A stretch of 8,372 bases of DNA from Euryarchaeota archaeon UBA10 (GTDB lineage Archaea > Thermoplasmatota > Poseidoniia > Poseidoniales > Poseidoniaceae), in the NCBI GenBank assembly GCA_002498185.1, contig DAGO01000119.1, positions 1-8,372 of the forward strand. Reading direction: 5' to 3'. Each line of letters opens with the position of its first letter. The first letter of the stretch is position 1. Below the pieces are notes generated by a model. It saw only the letters and a program-made list of their open reading frames with translations. It was not told where the DNA came from and ran no database searches. The translations under genes and the position numbers were made by a program. Shown one piece after another: positions 6,708 to 8,372 of the stretch.

Positions 6708-7943
6708 ATGGAAAAAATTCTCGAGCAATATGGAAGAGTAACAGTTTACATGGAGTCAAACCACCCTTCTCCAATGTATCACGTAGACGGTGGAGTAGAA
6801 CCCAACCCTTACGGCAATCTAGCTGTACTTCTAGAAGATGATAATCTGGAAGAAGTGATGTATAACGGAGGTGCACAATGCGTAAAAGTTGCCCACAGGG
6901 ACCATGGAATGTGTAGAACAAATGTTTGGGTAGATGACCAACAAGGAATTGAAATCGCCAAGAATATTGCAGCATTTACTTCAGTTCCACTCGGAGATGG
7001 CCCAGGAATGGTTCCGATTTTCGATGGTAGATTGCCAGATGGTAGCCGTGTAAACGGAACAATACCACCTGTTTCACCAGACGGACCAACTCTAACGATT
7101 CGTAAATTCCGTGAAGACCCTCTGACAATGATTGATTTGATCAAATTCGGAACAGTAAATGTGCGCTTAGCGGCAATGATGTGGGTTTGGATTGAAGGAT
7201 TAGATAGCAGGCCTGCAAACTTCGTTATTGCAGGAGGAACAGGTTCTGGTAAAACTACGACATTGAATTGCTTAGGAATGTATATCCCATGGCACAAGCG
7301 TTTGTTGACTGTAGAAGATACTGCTGAATTGCAAGTCTACCACGACCACTGGCTGCGAATGGAAACTCGCCGAGAAAGGCCGGACGGAACTCCTGAAGTT
7401 GACATGAACGATTGTCTAAAATCAAGCCTGAGAATGCGCCCTGACAGAATCATTGTGGGTGAAGTCCGTTCCAGTGAGGCTGCAACCTTGCTAACCGCTA
7501 TGAATACTGGCCACGACGGCTCCTTCGGTTCTTTGCACGCAAATACTGCTATGGAGACAATTACAAGGATGATTAACCCTCCAATGAATGTCCCTCCAAT
7601 CATGCTTACAGGACTTGATTTGATTATCATCCAAGCTAGATTGTATGTTAATGGAAAAACCGCTAGAAAAATCACTGAGGTCGCTGAAGTTGCAGGAATG
7701 GAAGGTGACAAACCACGTCTAAATGCAATATGGAAATACAATGCAGCGACTGATCAAATCGAAGAGACTGGAATTCCTTCTAAGATGAGAGAGACCATTT
7801 GTACTGCCGCAGGAATCACTCCTGCTCAGTTCGAACAGCATGTCAAGCAGCGAGAGCAAATTCTAGCAGACTTATTGAATAGAGATATTCGTGATATTGA
7901 TACTGTTACCAAGGTTATCCAAGGTTTCTATGCATCTCGTTAA
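6708..7943 (+). CDS. tadA: TadA/CpaF (VirB11-like) secretion ATPase
   Basis: The 411-residue cytoplasmic protein has an N-terminal domain (about 1-130) ending in TLTIRKF, which is the usual lead into the ATPase core of this family. The core shows Walker A GGTGSGKTT (176-184), an Asp box VEDTAEL (202-208), a Walker B region RIIVGEVR (247-254) and a His box GHDGSFGSLHANT (268-280). The GHDGS...LHAN form points to the TadA/CpaF branch, not the archaellum motor FlaI. It should form a hexamer under the membrane and power pilus assembly or secretion through the two F-domain proteins encoded just upstream. All catalytic motifs are intact. The order (platform, platform, ATPase) is the reverse of bacterial tadA-tadB-tadC. 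No pilin, secretin, TadZ or prepilin peptidase gene is in the window, so the substrate is unknown. Confidence 0.92.
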   Translation: MEKILEQYGRVTVYMESNHPSPMYHVDGGVEPNPYGNLAVLLEDDNLEEVMYNGGAQCVKVAHRDHGMCRTNVWVDDQQGIEIAKNIAAFTSVPLGDGPGMVPIFDGRLPDGSRVNGTIPPVSPDGPTLTIRKFREDPLTMIDLIKFGTVNVRLAAMMWVWIEGLDSRPANFVIAGGTGSGKTTTLNCLGMYIPWHKRLLTVEDTAELQVYHDHWLRMETRRERPDGTPEVDMNDCLKSSLRMRPDRIIVGEVRSSEAATLLTAMNTGHDGSFGSLHANTAMETITRMINPPMNVPPIMLTGLDLIIIQARLYVNGKTARKITEVAEVAGMEGDKPRLNAIWKYNAATDQIEETGIPSKMRETICTAAGITPAQFEQHVKQREQILADLLNRDIRDIDTVTKVIQGFYASR

Positions 7944-8372
7944 TCGTGAGAAAGCTTCAATCTAGCAAGCAAGTCATCGACTCCATCGATTCTTTCTCGC
8001 ATGGTTGTGACTCTTTGAGCAGCATCTGCTACAGATTCAGCCAACTCCATTTCCTCATCAGCATCTTCTTCCTTATCGCTTGCTTTGAATTGCTGAGCCA
8101 ATCTCTTCAAGTCGGTTATTATTGAATCAACTTCAGTATCGCTTACTTTGATTCCAGGTGCTAATCTAGGGATTTCGCTAGGCGCAATGTGTCCTAACTC
8201 TGCACCTATAACTCCTGCAGCAGCCACAATTCTTGGTCGCAGTTCAGCATTGTTAACTTCATATCCCTTCTTTTCAAGGAATCTGATTACGAGTGTTTGT
8301 TGTGTATCTCCATACGCCCCGTCGGATTTGTCAAGTATTGCTTCGACTAGTTGTTCAAATCCATCGATATTT
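7940..8372 (-). CDS. Unrecognised acidic helical protein, C-terminal part (5' truncated by window edge)
   Basis: The minus-strand frame stays open to the right edge, so the start is outside and 143 C-terminal codons are visible. The GTG at 8227 is therefore an internal codon. The protein begins with a helical stretch (NIDGFEQLVEAILDKSDGAYG) and a short mixed segment with RFLEKKGYEVNNAELRPRI. A region EIPRLAPGIKV follows, then helices with an acidic patch EEDADEEMELAE and a final helix VDDLLARLKLSHD that could form a coiled coil. No signal peptide, membrane helix, zinc ligands or nucleotide-binding motif is visible. I do not recognise the family. It is convergent with the ATPase gene; the two stop codons share TTAA. 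Function is unassigned. Confidence 0.75.
   Translation of the reverse strand, partial: NIDGFEQLVEAILDKSDGAYGDTQQTLVIRFLEKKGYEVNNAELRPRIVAAAGVIGAELGHIAPSEIPRLAPGIKVSDTEVDSIITDLKRLAQQFKASDKEEDADEEMELAESVADAAQRVTTMRERIDGVDDLLARLKLSHD

Noticed and set aside
6632..6841. 69-codon plus-strand frame across the second F-domain gene and the ATPase start
   Set aside because: It overlaps two well-supported genes in another frame and has an arginine/serine-rich, non-domain composition.

Overview
The window reads as archaeal DNA, most likely from a euryarchaeon of the Thermoplasmatota type such as marine group II (Poseidoniales). The lineage call is inference. It rests on three things: an archaeal replication protein A (RPA) with a zinc finger next to its RPA-associated protein (a pair typical of euryarchaea), repeated ribosome binding sites of the GGAGGTGAT type in front of tightly packed genes, and an archaeal-looking secretion ATPase. 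No rRNA, tRNA, CRISPR array, insertion sequence or clear terminator was found. No stretch longer than 300 bases lacks a gene.

Layout: (1) 1-2140 holds the end of a TldD-type zinc metalloprotease (cut by the left edge) and a complete TldE/PmbA-type partner, separated by one base. (2) 2141-2228 is a short non-coding leader with a strong ribosome binding site. It is followed by an unrecognised 32-codon reading frame (2229-2327) whose end overlaps the start of RPA. (3) 2320-4973 holds a multi-OB-fold RPA and the RPA-associated protein, overlapping by one base (ATG and TGA share an A). (4) 5034-7943 is a compact four-gene cluster, all in one reading frame: a 117-residue soluble beta-rich protein that resembles small phage tail/baseplate proteins in pattern, two short type II secretion F-domain membrane proteins, and a TadA/CpaF-type ATPase. 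(5) 7940-8372 carries the C-terminal 143 codons of an unrecognised acidic helical protein on the minus strand. Its stop codon shares the palindrome TTAA with the ATPase stop.

How they work together: TldD and TldE would form a heteromeric peptidase. RPA and its associated protein bind single-stranded DNA in replication and repair. The ATPase and the two F-domain proteins are the motor and membrane platform of a Tad/type IV pilus-like machine. No pilin, prepilin peptidase or secretin is visible. The least expected points are the small frame in front of RPA, the tail-like protein heading the secretion cluster, and the single in-frame stop that splits what would otherwise be one two-domain platform protein.
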